A DNA stretch of 57,773 nucleotides from Terana coerulea (GCA_024811115.1 JAKOGH010000885.1:1-57773), one strand, 5' to 3'; shown: positions 46,401 through 57,773, numbered from the stretch's first letter. Notes: generated by a model from the sequence alone, not told the origin. Made by a program: numbers and translations.

Positions 46401-49400
46401 GACGGGGCGAATGGCATCGACCCGAGGCCAGAATTGTTCGAAGTCGTCTTCCACCCTGATGCTCGATCGCGCCCGCCATCGTGGGTCATATCCTCCTCCT
46501 CCTCTTCTTCTTCTTCCTCAGCTCCTTCGTCGTCTCAACCACGTCCCCCAAGTCCGCCGTCGCCTCTCTTTCCAGCCTCAAGCGCCACCCACTGGTCCGA
46601 TGAGCGCACGACGACCCCCACTACCGCAAGGACGTCGCCACCCACCTCGGCACACATTCCCAGCGCAAGCGCCGCTGCTACCGCACCTTCCACATCCTCC
46701 CCTCTACGGCATGTTTTCCTCCAATTCCCCCTCCGATTCCCAGGCGGCGATCTGCGAACCCTGAAGACGATGAAAGGGCAAACTCGGGGATACCTCTGCC
46801 CGCAAATGCAAGTTCTAGCTCATCCGCCTCAGCCATCAACTCTGCGAGAGGCAACAACGCTGCGTTGGATGACCTGACCCTTACGATCGTAGAGAACCAT
46901 CTGGTGCCCCTGCAGACCACTTTGAGGCGACTCATCGATGACGAGACCGCATCGGCACGGCTAAGAACAGTCGCGCGAAGCGTATTGGTCTCTGGGAGGC
47001 TGTTGATGGACGAACTGCAGGCCCAACAGCCAGCTGTCGAAGCCAGAGTGGGCGGGGGCGCACAACAAGCCCGCCCAAGCGGCAATCTGCCTGCCGGCAG
47101 CCCCGTGCGCGTAATGGGCGCCGCTGGCTCCCAAGTGGTCATCAATGTCACCGACGCCGCGAGCACTCGAGCTGAAGAGGCCCAACCGCAGGAAGGTTAC
47201 TCTGAGACTCTCCGTCGACTTACAGCCCAACGCGAACGCGACATGCTTGCGAGGCCGCCCATCAGGTCGGTCCCCTCGCGGGAGGCGGGGTCCCCAAGTT
47301 ATTCGGAGACCCTGCGCCGTATCATCGAAGAACGTGAGCATGAAGCGGAACGGCACAGAGAGATTGATAGTCTCTTTGCTCGCGCCTCCGAACGATACGT
47401 CCTCCCTTCTCCTGAGGAGCTTGTCTCGACTGCTGGCCGGGGCACGCCCATTCAGGCTGATAGCGCTACCCGTGCTGCATCGCGGTCGGCGGAAGAGGAG
47501 CGGGACAACGACAGGTTGAGCGACCTTCTCCGGGCACGCTTTGCGTACCCAGACAGCCCTCGTGATAGATGGACCCAGGAGCGGCAACGCAGACTAGAGA
47601 TAGAAGAGGTGCTCCGACGAAGAACGCCTGGTCTACCAGCTAGCTCATCCGAAGGTGCCCCTCGAGGCTCAGCGGGGTCTGCAGACCGCCCGAGAAGTGG
47701 TGCGCAAGTGAGATTTGAATCTCCCCCTCGCCCCGACTGGAAGGACGTGTACGTCGGAACGGCTATTGCTACGTGAAATAGTGCTGACTACTCTGTACAG
47801 CTCCTCGAATGAATCTCACTCTGGACTCACAGGGTAATATGCACTCTCAATCTGGATGGGAACGTCGTTCGCGACAGGAAAGCGATGGCAGTCGTGTGCA
47901 GATGCCAGGGGCTTACCCTTCGGACACCGCAACGACGAGGCCTGCGATCGCGCGGTTCCAGCGCCGTGAAGAGCATACCCGCAATATGTCGGCCGACTCT
48001 GCCATGGATGTCGATAGCGAGGAGGAGGTCGATACCCTCTTCCATGTGGATGCTTTGGGGCAAAATACCTCAACAACAGCACCTTATTCCCTCGTCGACA
48101 CCATGATGGAGGACATGGCCACAATGTACGATCCCGTCTTTGGCAACGATAACGGAGCGACGCATGGCGACCGTAACGAGAATCGTCCTTCGGGGCTTCC
48201 TCAGCTCCCGCAACCTCCACAGCGCCTTCCTCTGGCACTCGTCCCAGAATCAACATTGAGTCGTACCGTGAAGGGCCCTTCCGTGCAACGCTACAGCGAA
48301 CCATGGAGAACACCCGCCGCAGGGAGGAAGCCACCAGGCAGCAAGCCCAGTCGGCCTCCGCCGGGAGCTCTTCTACTCAAGGACGCCGATCGGAGCAGCC
48401 TAGCACATCGAGACCAGAGGGCAGGGCAACTGAAGCAGCCAGAGACCCTAGCAGTAACAGGGTACGTTTTACACATCGTCTTCTGCTTCCGAAGCTCAAA
48501 CATGTCTTGTACAGAGGGTTGCCGATAGCCCACGCTCCGGAGGAGGTTGGTGGTGGCCCGGTAGGTCGAGCCAGACTCAATCGCAACCCCCGATCTCCGA
48601 CGAGGAGAGGGCAGACATGGAAGAGACGGCCCGCATTCTCGGCATGGATCTCAACGACCGCCAATCTCTCCTTGGTTCATTGTCGAGTTCAAGGAGCCGA
48701 GCTCCGCCCCGTCCAGACGTGGGCGCCATCATGGCGTCGCTCGACAGATTCGATAGCGCCCGCGCGATGATTGAACGACACCGCCGGAGCCGGCCTGGCC
48801 AATCAGCCGCAGACAGGCGGCGTGAGGACGTGTTGAATGGTCTGCCAGATTTGTCGGTATGTCGGTTCATGCATTCGTCGGAGATCTCTCCAGTTACACT
48901 AAGGTCTCTCTGGTAGAACATCAATCGCTACTACGAAAGCATGCGCGCAGATTTGGAATTCCCAAGGTGGCGGGGAACCTCGCAGCCCGTTATTGATAGA
49001 CTACTAAGCGGCACATACGGAGAATGGGCTCGGCCGGGAGAGACAGAGGAGTGCTGCCCCATTTGCTTCGACGACGTATGTAGCCTCTCGATTAGCGCCA
49101 ATACGAGTCACTGACTATTTTCTCTGCAGTACACACCATCAGACCCCGTTCTTCGTCTACCCAACTGTTCGCACTGGTTCCATAAGCCATGTCTATTGGT
49201 AAGTGGGCCGGCTGTTGCTGATGTCTCATGTGCTAACTGTCTGTCCGTGCAGGAATGGCTGAAGACGGCACGGACATGCCCGCTCTGTCGCGATCAAATT
49301 GAGAGCGACCGGGCGGCGATATCCCGAGCCCGTACTGGTCGAATGAGCACCGGCGGCGCAAGGCCTCGCTCTATGCACACCGCTCCCGACGCGCTCAACG

Positions 49401-49774
49401 CGCCTCCTGCGTCTGGTAGCTCGCCCGCCAGGGCTCTTGCGCGCACTCGCGCCTTCGCCGACATCGGGAGAGCGCCGGCGATTATAGATCTGTCACTGGA
49501 CGATGACGAAGCGCTGCCTCTTCCAATTCCTCCCCCGCCTGGACCGTGGCACCCGACTTCTGCATTGTGGGAATCAGGCTACATGCAGGCCCTTCCTCCT
49601 TCTCGACCTGCACCAACCACGAACACGGGCACAGGCGCTGCGTCTGGCTCCACTACTGCCCCTCCTGTCGGCGTCGCTCAGCGTACCGACAACGCCGCCA
49701 ACACCAACACCAACACGCGCAACAATGACAACCGCCAGGACCGCAGAGAGAATCCCGGAGGGTTTTTTCGATGA
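43418..49774 (+). CDS. very long RING-H2 protein, probable E3 ubiquitin ligase (several apparent frameshifts)
   Basis: The RING-H2 domain is at the 3' end: ECCPICFDD (about 49048-49074), intron, LRLPNCSHWFHKPCLL (about 49150-49199), intron, EWLKTARTCPLCR (49255-49291). The Cys/His order C-x2-C, C-x-H-x2-H-x2-C, C-x2-C is complete. Before it lie about 1,800 residues of Ser/Arg-rich disordered sequence with helical stretches (for example FLEHLEEEVEELQRTTTRLR, about 45350). A repeated block YSETLRRLTAQRERD / YSETLRRIIEEREHE lies at about 47199-47346. Likely start is MSTFSRRDTDAEN at 43418. Frame changes occur near 43605, 44740 (GGGG, five needed), 46690, 47790 and 48193 (GGGG, five needed). Composition is continuous across them, so I treat it as one gene, although two neighbouring genes cannot be excluded. 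Confidence 0.7.
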
Positions 49775-51143
49775 TGATTTATTCCTTGGTTATATGGATT
49801 CAGAAGATCCATGGGCATGATTGGCCTGGCCCTCAGAAAGCAGGTTTCTCTGTAATTGTATGTGGCTTCGAAGAGTTGTTCGGGATTTGTGTAGTATAGG
49901 TTTGTAAGGTGGTGGACTCTTCGGTATGCACCTGAATGTATCTTTACTCTCGTCACTCTGAATCTTGCAGTCTTAGAGTAAGATGTTTCACATCATACGC
50001 AGATCATGTTAGGCCTCTGAACATATACACACAGTCTGACACCCCTATCAGCTCAGCTTATCTTAATCCCTTACTTTGTAATTGATCAGGCGTACATAAG
50101 GTACAGCGCAAAGTCCGAGCCTCACCGAATTTCCGAAACAGGCAATCAAAGCCCTCTGATCCTAACAACGCCAAACATAGATGCAACTCAACACGGTGCC
50201 GCCGCGTCGTGGATATGTGGCTTGCCTATACTGACCTATTGCTCAAGCGCACTCCCCACACCTATGCGTACTGGACCACCCGCAAAGAATATCAGAACTG
50301 GAAGCTATCGATAGTGAGTTCGAGGCTTAAGCTACAATTAATATTTTGTCTCCAACATCGCCGCCTCAGCTGCGTGCGCGGCATGCCTTCCCATGGTTAC
50401 TATGGCACCGTTGTTCGCGTCAGCTTCTGTACAAGTTTCATGTGGAGCTTTTTGACTCATCAATTAGCTCTTATTCAAACAAGATTCCTTTGCAACACTT
50501 CGTAACAAGCTCCAGCCACTGCGACCGTAGTGATGAATCTACCGACAGCTAAGGTATCACAATGAACATGAACGGCATGCTTAGATGCAGTCTATCAGCC
50601 GTAGCAATTCTGGGGAGTTCCGGTTGTCATTAGGACCACCCATATAGCTCGGTGGGACTGCATTACTAACATCTTCAATCCCTTCGCCCAGTATTTCCGG
50701 CCAATTTCAAGCTCGTTACACACTGACAACATCTCATACTTAAAACACTTGATGACAGCCCAAACTGCTCTCCCTGAGAGCGTAGGTGGATTCTCTGGAG
50801 TTGCAACCGATGATACAGTGAGTACTGCAGTGACGGCGTATCCGTAGCCCACGAAGGTTGACCCGCCGTTTTGCTGTCTGCCTTGGGGAGACTCAAAGTG
50901 CAGTGAGTGTCGTTTTGATTTGATTTCCATTGCCCCATAAATTTTGTATGCTGAGCATGTCAAGTCCGGCCTAATCCTGGCCTCTAGTACGAGCCGTGAA
51001 GCAGATGTAAGTTTTTGGCGCAAGCCATTATCTTCACTCTCGCCAGACAGTGTATGGTACTTATAAGTCCCCCATAGCCCACGAAAGCCCCAGCACTAGT
51101 GGTCCCAACGATAGCTAGCACGTTTAGCTCCGAAAACGGTCCG
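49775..51143. other. intergenic
   Basis: No protein domain, RNA gene or repeat recognised in 1.4 kb. Open frames at 50209-50505 and 50595-51023 show no motif or splice-consistent extension. Confidence 0.4.
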
Positions 51144-51934
51144 ATGCCATCTGCCGCTCCGAGTCATCACAATCCGACTGTGAGCACCCGAGCAACCATT
51201 ATAGCTATCTCCATCACCATTGCGTTACTTGCATGCATGGCCTACCTTGCTTGGCGTGTTTGGGAAACAGCGTCGCTCAGCACATTTGAGCGAATCGGAA
51301 ACACATTCAAGTGGGTCCTCTTGCGAAATACAATTGTTGATGCTCACTTTCTTGCTGATCAGATTTGACAATACCGACCACAGGCGTATCCGTCATGCGC
51401 ACGGCATCGCGCATGTCGACTTCGAGCGAATTGTCGGGAACGAAAGCAATGGGCTTGAGCAACACCAGAGAAGGCAAAGGAGGACAGGCTTTGCAAAATA
51501 CTAATCCCGACATGGGAGGCGTCTTACGGGATATTCCCGCCGAAGGCGGTGGCGCCGCTAGGCAGAGCCCTAAAAGGACAGACGAGCATGACGATATTGA
51601 GCCAGACGTCGATGTTCGTACGTTGGCAAGTTTAGGGCGCGAAGAAGCTATGCCAGGGTTCCTCTCTCAAGCACCGCCAGGGTACGGGGAGCACCGACTC
51701 TACCGTACTCGGGGAAATAGGAGACGCGCTCTTGACGGCGGCGTAGAGAGGAACAAAACAGGCACACAAAGAAATACCAGTCCTGCAAGGACTACCACTA
51801 CGGCCAGCAGTAACCCCGTATTCATTGGGTGCGAGCACTTTGCCACCGCATTACGCAGAGTATTAGCAATATGCTCCGTCACTCGCATCTCTGCCTTCAA
51901 TCGTCAGTCTAAGATTGACAGTACGATTGGTTGA
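51144..51934 (+). CDS. putative single-pass membrane protein
   Basis: From ATG 51144: MPSAAPSHHNPTVSTRATII then a hydrophobic segment IIAISITIALLACMAYLAW (about residues 19-38), then a short region ending GNTFK. A GT/AG intron (about 51309-51361) follows. The downstream exon reads best as PTTGVSVMRTASRMSTSSEL to PGFLSQAPPGYGEHRLYRTR, a hydrophilic tail ending at 51934. The donor phase gives instead a shorter tail ending GFAKY at about 51504. The frame conflict may be one more indel. The layout (short N-terminus, one helix, disordered tail) resembles the gene at 56121. Confidence 0.45.
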
Positions 51935-52193
51935 GTTCAGGGCAGACCAGGCTGTTGTTAGCCGTCGCAGAGAACTATGACTGTGGTGTCTGTACCAGAC
52001 ACTATATGTACATGACCAGTAGTCAGTTATTTCCTTTCTCCTGGTGTGCGTGTTAACGGCATCTTTGTAGTGCAAAGCTTTGTTGAAACTCAGTCAGCCT
52101 ATTTCGCCTGCATATTCCTAGTAACAAATGAAGGGCCCATGGACAGAGACATACGCCACACTAAAGCGCTGGATCATATCGGACCGCCCAAGT

Positions 52194-53462
52194 CATGAAT
52201 TCCCAAACCCATCAAATTCGCCAGAAATCCCAAGAATATTCCAAAATATACACGAAAGCCCCAAAAACCCAGAGAGAGAAAGCTGTAAGAGATGAAGGAG
52301 GTAAATGTTTATGCCTGACCACCCTGACCACCTTTGGCACCGCCCGACATAGAGATTCCACCGCTCCCGCCCGAGCTGCCTCCATAGTTCAAGATACCAG
52401 AGCCCTTGTTCGTCACAGACCCCCCATTCGGAGTCCCCGCTGTTGCCCGTCTTCGCCACTCCGCCGCTGCCTCCGCTGCCTCCGAACAGCCCAGCGCTGC
52501 CTCCATCCCCGCCAGATGCGCTGCCGCTCGCAGTCAGGCCGCCGCTCCCGCCCGAGCTCGCGACCCCTCCAAATCCGACGTTATAGATGCCCGACCCGGC
52601 GTTCGTGACCGATCCACCGTTCGCGCTCCCGGAGTTGCCGGTGTTCGCGTTGCCACCACTGCCGCCGGTCCCGACACCGAACAGGCTACCGTAGCCGCCG
52701 TCGCCGCCAGACGCACCGCCTGTGCCGGAGGCACCTCCGCTGCCACCCTTAGCTAGAGAACAGAACGGATGGTCAGAATAAATGCGCGACTATTGCATGT
52801 GCGAGACAACTTACAGGCCCCGATGTTGACGATGCCCCAGCCGCTGTTGGTCACAGAGCCACCGTTGACGCTGCCCGAGCTGCCGGTCGACGCACTGCCG
52901 CCAGTACCGCCGCTGCCGGAGGTGAAGATGGGCATGAAGCTGGTTGGAGCGGCGACCGCCGAGTGGGCTGCGGCGGCAAGGACGATGAGAGCGACGAATG
53001 AAGAACGCATAGTGGGTGATGAGCGTGGAGAGGATGGACGAAGCGAAGATGCGGTGGCTGTGTTAAGCTGAGACTCGAAGGTGAGACTGGCTTGGAGTGA
53101 AAGGAAGAACCATGTGCGATATAAGTACCTTTTCGCGACCCGCAATGACCTGCAGTGGGCATGGCTGACCCACACGAGCCAGGAGTCCTCCGGCTCACTC
53201 CTATCCGTTCAGGAGTGCGCAGTGCGCAGGAGTCTGAAAAGGCAAACAATACCGGTCTTCTGAGCGTTCGACGGACACCATAAACGGACATACGTACCTG
53301 AATCTCCGTAGGGGCTCTTTGTGGCGTCTGCGATCCTCGATCGCCGTGAGTCCCTAATCGAGTGTATCCGCGATTGGGGTGAGTCCAGCCTGCTCAACGG
53401 GCCATGCTGAGTCCAGATAAAACGAGCTCATGCCCTCCTATAGCTCCGTACCCCTTGATCAG
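52194..53462. repeat. long inverted repeat, left arm
   Basis: This arm is the reverse complement of about 54345-55592. It starts near CATGAATTCCCAAACCCATC and extends through the Gly-rich gene, its promoter and about 200 bp more, to about 53462 where similarity fades. Divergence is low in the gene and promoter and higher at the inner edge. Confidence 0.85.
52309..53010 (-). CDS. secreted Gly/Ser-rich repeat protein, left copy
   Basis: ATG at 53010 opens a signal peptide (MRSSFVALIVLAAAAHSAVA, then APTS). The mature chain has three imperfect repeats: GSSGSVNGGSVTNSGWGIVN, GNSGSANGGSVTNAGSGIYN, and NGGSVTNKGSGILN, separated by Gly/Ser/Ala-rich linkers. One intron (about 52754-52815) lies after the first repeat. 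An extra base near 52433 shifts the frame before the third repeat; in the shifted-back frame the protein ends GGQGGQA at 52309. Regular NGGSVTN spacing could form a beta-solenoid or a wall-associated chain; this is inference. No Cys is present in the mature part. Confidence 0.7.
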
Positions 53463-54344
53463 GGGTGCTCGCCGCTTTTGCAGAATGTAAGACAACTCCG
53501 CCAATCAGTCTAAGGCATTGTAAAACTAGGCATCGAGTTGCAGCTATGGATCAATATTTGACACGTTCGTGTTTGTTTCAGCGCGGTGCTAGAGCCTGAT
53601 TCAGAGAGCCAGAAGTTACACCTTTATAAATATGTGGATTGCTTCAACAATAGTTCCGCACCCGCAAGTAGTAACCCCTAGACTTTGACAAGAGTATGCA
53701 CTTTATAAGTTTCACGCGGCATCTCTTCCGGAATGACTGGGAGCCCAGCCATACGATTGAGAGGGTGGTGTACAGAACACGAGCGCAGTTGTAATCATAG
53801 CGTGGGATAAGGCAGCGCACTGAGAGATGCCAGGAGGTAGATGCAGTTCAAGTCGAGCTCGTCGTTGGTTGTCCGAGGCGCTCGGTGTATTTGGACAAAT
53901 ACATTCGAGCGGTCTTGCCAAACAAAGACAAGCAGCATGCCAAGCGCCGGCCCCGGGCTCGCTCGGGCTGCCTGCTCCCAACACCCTTTAAAATTTTGCT
54001 CGGTGCTTAGAGTCGACAGATCTCAAAAATTGTGCAGAGCTCCATGAAGTAAGTAAAAATTGTGGCTTGGATTCTCTACATGACATGCGATAGGGAGTTG
54101 CTGGGGTCACGCTCGAGTGCGGTCAGCGGGAAGCCCCCGCGTCTTTCGCAGAAGACCTCTGAAGTGCGATTGTAAGTCTACATTACGCTTCAGGCATGAA
54201 CAAAAGCTAAATAAAAATGATCTCTCCAGTTGTGTCTGTTGTTCGCCAGGTGCTGGAGCCTGGTAGACTCATGGAGCGTGAGCCTCATGACTTCACGTGC
54301 GCACGTTTCGAACATCTTTACTAAGAGAGTGCAAATTTTTCTCT
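53463..54344. other. spacer of the long inverted repeat
   Basis: About 880 bp between the arms, with no recognisable gene. It lies between two divergent promoters, so any shared control element would be here or in the arms. Confidence 0.5.
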
Positions 54345-55592
54345 CTGGTTAAGGGGTAAGGTGGAATAGGAGGGCCACAGCCTCGATCTGTGCGGCCATA
54401 GCGTGGGCGGTTCGGCAGGCTGGACTCACCGAAATGGCGGATACCCTCAATCAGTGACTCACGGCGATCGAGGATCGCAGACGCCACAAAGAGCCCCTAC
54501 GGAGATTCAGGTACGTATGTCCGTTTATGGTGTTCGTCGAACGCTCAGAAGACTGGTATTGTTTGCCTTTGCAGACTCCTGCGCACCACCTACTCCTGAA
54601 CGGATAGGAGTGAGCCGGAGGACTCCTGACTAGCGTGGGTCAGCCATGCTCACCGCAGGTCGCGAAAGGTACTTATACCGAGTACGTTTCTCCCTTTCAC
54701 TCTAAGCCAGTCTCACCTTCGAGTCTCAGCTTACTACAGCCACCGCATCTTCACTTCGCCCATCCTCTCCTCGCCCGTCACTCACCATGCGTTCTTCATT
54801 CGTCGCACTCATCGTCCTCGCTGCCGCGGTCAACTCGGCTGTCGCCGCTCCGACCAGCTTCATGCCCATCTTCACCTCCGGCAGCGGCGGTACTGGCGGC
54901 AGTGCGTCGACTGGCAGCTCGGGCAGCGTCAACGGTGGCTCTGTGACCAACAGCGGCTGGGGCATCGTCAACATCGGAGCCTGTAAGTTGTCTCGCACAT
55001 ACAATAGTTGCGCATTTATTCTGACCATCCGTTCTGTTCTCTAGCTAAGGGTGGCAGCGGAGGTGCCTCCGGCACAGGCGGTGCGTCTGGCGGCGACGGC
55101 GGCTACGGTAGCCTGTTCGGTGTCGGGACCGGCGGCAGTGGTGGCAACGCGAACACCGGCAACTCCGGGAGCGCGAACGGTGGATCGGTCACGAACGCCG
55201 GGTCGGGCATCTACAACGTCGGATTTGGAGGGGTCGCAAGCTCGGGCGGGAGCGGCGGGCTGACTGCGAGCGGCAGCGCATCTGGCGGGGATGGAGGGAG
55301 CGCTGGGTTGTTTGGAGGCAGCGGTGGCAGCGGCGGGGCGAAGACGGGCAACAGCGGGGACTCGAATGGGGGTCTGTGACGAACAAGGGCTCTGGGATCC
55401 TGAACTATGGAGGCAGCTCTGGCGGGAGCGGTGGAATTTCTGTGTCGGGCGTGCAAAGGTGGTCAGGGTGGTCAGGCATAAACATTTACCTCCTTCATCT
55501 CTTACAGCTTTCTCTCTGGATTTTGGGACTTTCGTGTATCTTGGAATATTCTTGGGATTTCTGGCGAATTTGATGGGTTTGGGACTTCACAA
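54345..55592. repeat. long inverted repeat, right arm
   Basis: Reverse complement of 52194-53462. The outer end is near GATGGGTTTGGGACTTC (about 55573-55590). The promoter block GGTACTTATA and leader CCAGTCTCACCTTCGAGTCT are shared with the left arm. Confidence 0.85.
54787..55379 (+). CDS. secreted Gly/Ser-rich repeat protein, right copy (3' frame lesions)
   Basis: ATG at 54787: MRSSFVALIVLAAAVNSAVA, then APTS. The first two NGGSVTN repeats and the intron (about 54982-55044) match the left copy almost exactly. The G-run at 55368-55372 is five bases, while the left copy has six at 52420-52425; the loss puts a TGA right after DSNGG and removes the third repeat. Two more bases are missing further on, near 55450. 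The left copy is broken differently, so the ancestral C-terminus has to be inferred by comparing both. Confidence 0.7.
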
Positions 55593-56120
55593 CTATGACT
55601 GCTCTGCGTGTGGGCGCTCGCGTGATACGGCCTTGGGTACAGCAGTAGATCTACGAAAGTGATTGAGTGCGCAACTCTCTGTTCTGATGCTCTTTGCAAG
55701 CGTGATGCACGATGACTGCTTCAAGCGCCTTACGCCCGCCAACTCTCTTCCGACTCCCAACCACCAGACGTACATAATGATGGCGTACGAGGTCTGCCGC
55801 CAAGTCGAGCGCGTAATGTTTCAGCTGGCAGGCACTCACCTAAGAGATGGTTCAACTCCCTGAGCTTATCGACATGGCCCACGGCCCGGGTACACGACCT
55901 CGAAATACTGTATGCTGCTGATCAGATCAGCAGACCTAGAAGTTCTCAGTCTTGTCAGCCTTTTGCTTCCTAACTCTCACACTCACACGCATGGTTTGCC
56001 CTGCCGGAACGGCTGGGTGTCGCTGTCCACACACCCGGCTCCTGGCAACGCCGCCTCTTGCGGTCGGCGAGCCGCACCCCGCTTGCCCCACAACCTATCC
56101 CTCAAGTTGCCAGCCCCACC
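55593..56120. other. intergenic
   Basis: Outside the right arm. No gene or repeat recognised. The last 80 bp are C-rich and probably the leader of the next gene. Confidence 0.4.
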
Positions 56121-56960
56121 ATGCCAGAGGCCGATGAACCCATTGCGACATGGTACAGGTTACTGTTTTCGGTCTCCACCATTCTACTGCTGGCAGGGAT
56201 AGCGGCCGTCACATACATAGGCGGCGGCAGGCTCCCGAACGTCGTCTTGGGGGTGATCATGGGCTTGGGACCCGGTCTTGGGTGAGTGCCGCGCCCACAC
56301 AAGCAATATCAGAGAACTAAATTCAATAGTTTGTGGTGGCTTGGAGAGCTGCGCCATAGACCCGCCTTTAGATGGCTTCAGCGCGACGCAATGGCGGACA
56401 TGCTGGTGGTCATTCGCATACCGCTACTAGGACTAATCAGCTTGGTCCCTTGTATCCGTTACATAAATACTGACATTTGCAATCCAGGCGCTGGGAGCAC
56501 GGTCCCGCAGTCATTGACGTTGCCTGTTCGCCCCACTCTGTTCCAATGGACCTTAGCCAAATCACCCGACGACGTTTGGCATTTGCCCATCGCACGACAG
56601 CCAGGGCAGATTGACGTAGTACCAGAGGTCGCTGCGAAAACGTATCAACAAGTCAATACTCCCCGCGAACGGAGAACGCACGCAGTGGCCAATTCCAGCG
56701 TGCTACCCAGCAGCGAACCCAGGCCAAGGCGGCTGGCATATTCGAACGAGTGGATGAGCGAGACACCATTAGTCATGGATGAACGACCGTCACGCTCATC
56801 CCGCGCGCGACAAGTGAGGGCTCAACACTCTGGGTGCCCTGTATACGTGTTTCACACGCTGACGAGCCTTGCAGCTCGCTCTCCTCCCGATATAGGTGCC
56901 AAGCAAGCATGGAGCTGTTTCGTTGGTGATGGTCCGAGTCGCCTCTGGGGAAAGCAATAA
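56121..56960 (+). CDS. putative membrane protein with hydrophilic tail
   Basis: ATG at 56121 has a strong context (CCACCATGC). MPEADEPIATWYRLL is followed by a hydrophobic segment LFSVSTILLLAGIAAVTYIG (about 15-34) and a second, weaker one, VVLGVIMGLGPGLG. An intron with GTGAGT donor (about 56282-56328) joins to LWWLGELRHRPAFRWLQRD. A further hydrophobic stretch VVIRIPLLGLISLVPCI may be part of the protein. The hydrophilic tail (QPGQIDVVPEVAAKTYQQ, RPSRSSRARQVRAQ) ends at 56960. No domain is known to me. A possible extra intron of about 36 bp lies near 56454-56489. Confidence 0.5.
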
Positions 56961-57773
56961 ATTGAACATAATTGGACGAAGTGCAACGCATGACAGACCT
57001 TTGCCCACGACCTGCGTTTTGGTAACACCTGATATTCTAATACATTATTCCTGTTAACGTTGGAGCCTCCTAAGAAAATTGCATCCGCGAGCAAAGTATG
57101 ATGGCAGAAACCCAGGAGTACACGCCGCAGTCACATCGAGAGACAACAGGTTCGACTATTTTGCGCCATCTCGGATGCAAACACCTCACGTACGGCGACT
57201 ACTGTGGTTGTTTGGAATGAAGGCCAAGACTTCGGTTGCGAAGGAGCTCATGGTTGGGAAGGGTGGCTGATGCGGCATCGCCGTGCATAGTCGGCGCTAG
57301 CGCAGGCCGACGCACAACGGTGCGGCCGGGGTATATCGCAATGTACGCTGTAACAACAGTGTAAGTACTGTGAATCAAATACACGATTGTAGAGGGCATC
57401 ATACCAGACCTCCATATATCGCTCTACTGATCAAGCAAAGACATATATCTGCACAATTTCGCCATTCAGTCATATTGCATCAGGTTATGGGCGCAAGACA
57501 TAACCGGTGACCACTATGAACATTGCTTGTGGTTTGCTTATGGTGTTCTTATTGCCGCCCAGACGTTCGAGGAACCCATTGATGAGTAGGTACTTATAGA
57601 ACCCACATATAGGCTGTGTCTCGCCGGACACTGACAGCACATGCGTCGTGCCATAATGTCTCCAGACACGCAAGCTCCAGGGGAACGCACTGATATGCAT
57701 AAGAAAAATGCGAGTATAGTGGAAGCATACAGCGTAATCCCATATAAATCATCGAGGGTGTCTCGCCAGCCCA
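56961..57773. other. intergenic to the end of the window
   Basis: No gene, RNA or repeat recognised. Confidence 0.4.

Noticed and set aside
46678..47166. 162-residue minus-strand open frame
   Set aside because: It mirrors the RING-H2 gene's Ser-rich coding frame; useful only as a hint of which sense frame is real.

Overview
The window reads as nuclear DNA of a filamentous basidiomycete, most likely an Agaricomycete. Genes are split by many introns of about 50-70 bp with GT(A/G)NGT donors. The recognisable proteins are fungal (YIF1, PSF1, ULA1, UBC13, elongin C, the bifunctional ARG5,6), and the accessory genes (CHAT protein, C2-NACHT-WD40 receptor, JmjC remnants, secreted Ala/Leu-rich proteins, degenerate kinases, Gly-rich secreted proteins) are of kinds common in agaric genomes. 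I see no tRNA, rRNA or CRISPR.

Layout. 1-4.7 kb is housekeeping: a frame-broken YIF1, then PSF1 and ULA1 transcribed divergently. 4.9-16.5 kb is an accessory island: a 5'-truncated CHAT-domain gene, a TA-flanked MITE, a decayed JmjC gene that stops at the MITE, a large C2-NACHT-WD40 (NLR-like) gene, and a second JmjC N-terminal fragment on its other side. 17-21.3 kb holds a divergent UBC13/elongin C pair and a low-complexity hypothetical gene. A MITE with perfect 7-bp target duplications lies at 22 kb.

22.7-30.9 kb is a tandem duplication of a ~4-kb unit, each unit holding a kinase-like gene and a convergent gene for a secreted protein. Both kinase copies are broken, by different lesions. 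A third secreted-protein copy follows at 32 kb. 31-35 kb also holds a small hypothetical gene with decayed relatives nearby and a C2H2 zinc-finger gene. 35.3-41 kb has a single-pass membrane protein and ARG5,6. 41.8-42.4 kb is a minisatellite. 43.4-49.8 kb is one very long RING-H2 gene. 51-57 kb has two putative membrane-protein genes flanking a long inverted repeat whose ~1.25-kb arms each carry a Gly-rich secreted-protein gene, divergently oriented.

Several genes work in ubiquitin-like conjugation: ULA1 activates NEDD8, which switches on cullin ligases; elongin C is a cullin-ligase adaptor; UBC13 is a K63-chain E2; the RING-H2 protein is a probable E3. The CHAT and NACHT-WD40 genes suggest a self/non-self or regulated cell-death locus, which is inference.

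Caution: many genes, including ones expected to be essential, carry single-base frameshifts, and at least eight are one-base-short homopolymers. Part of the apparent pseudogenisation may be consensus error.
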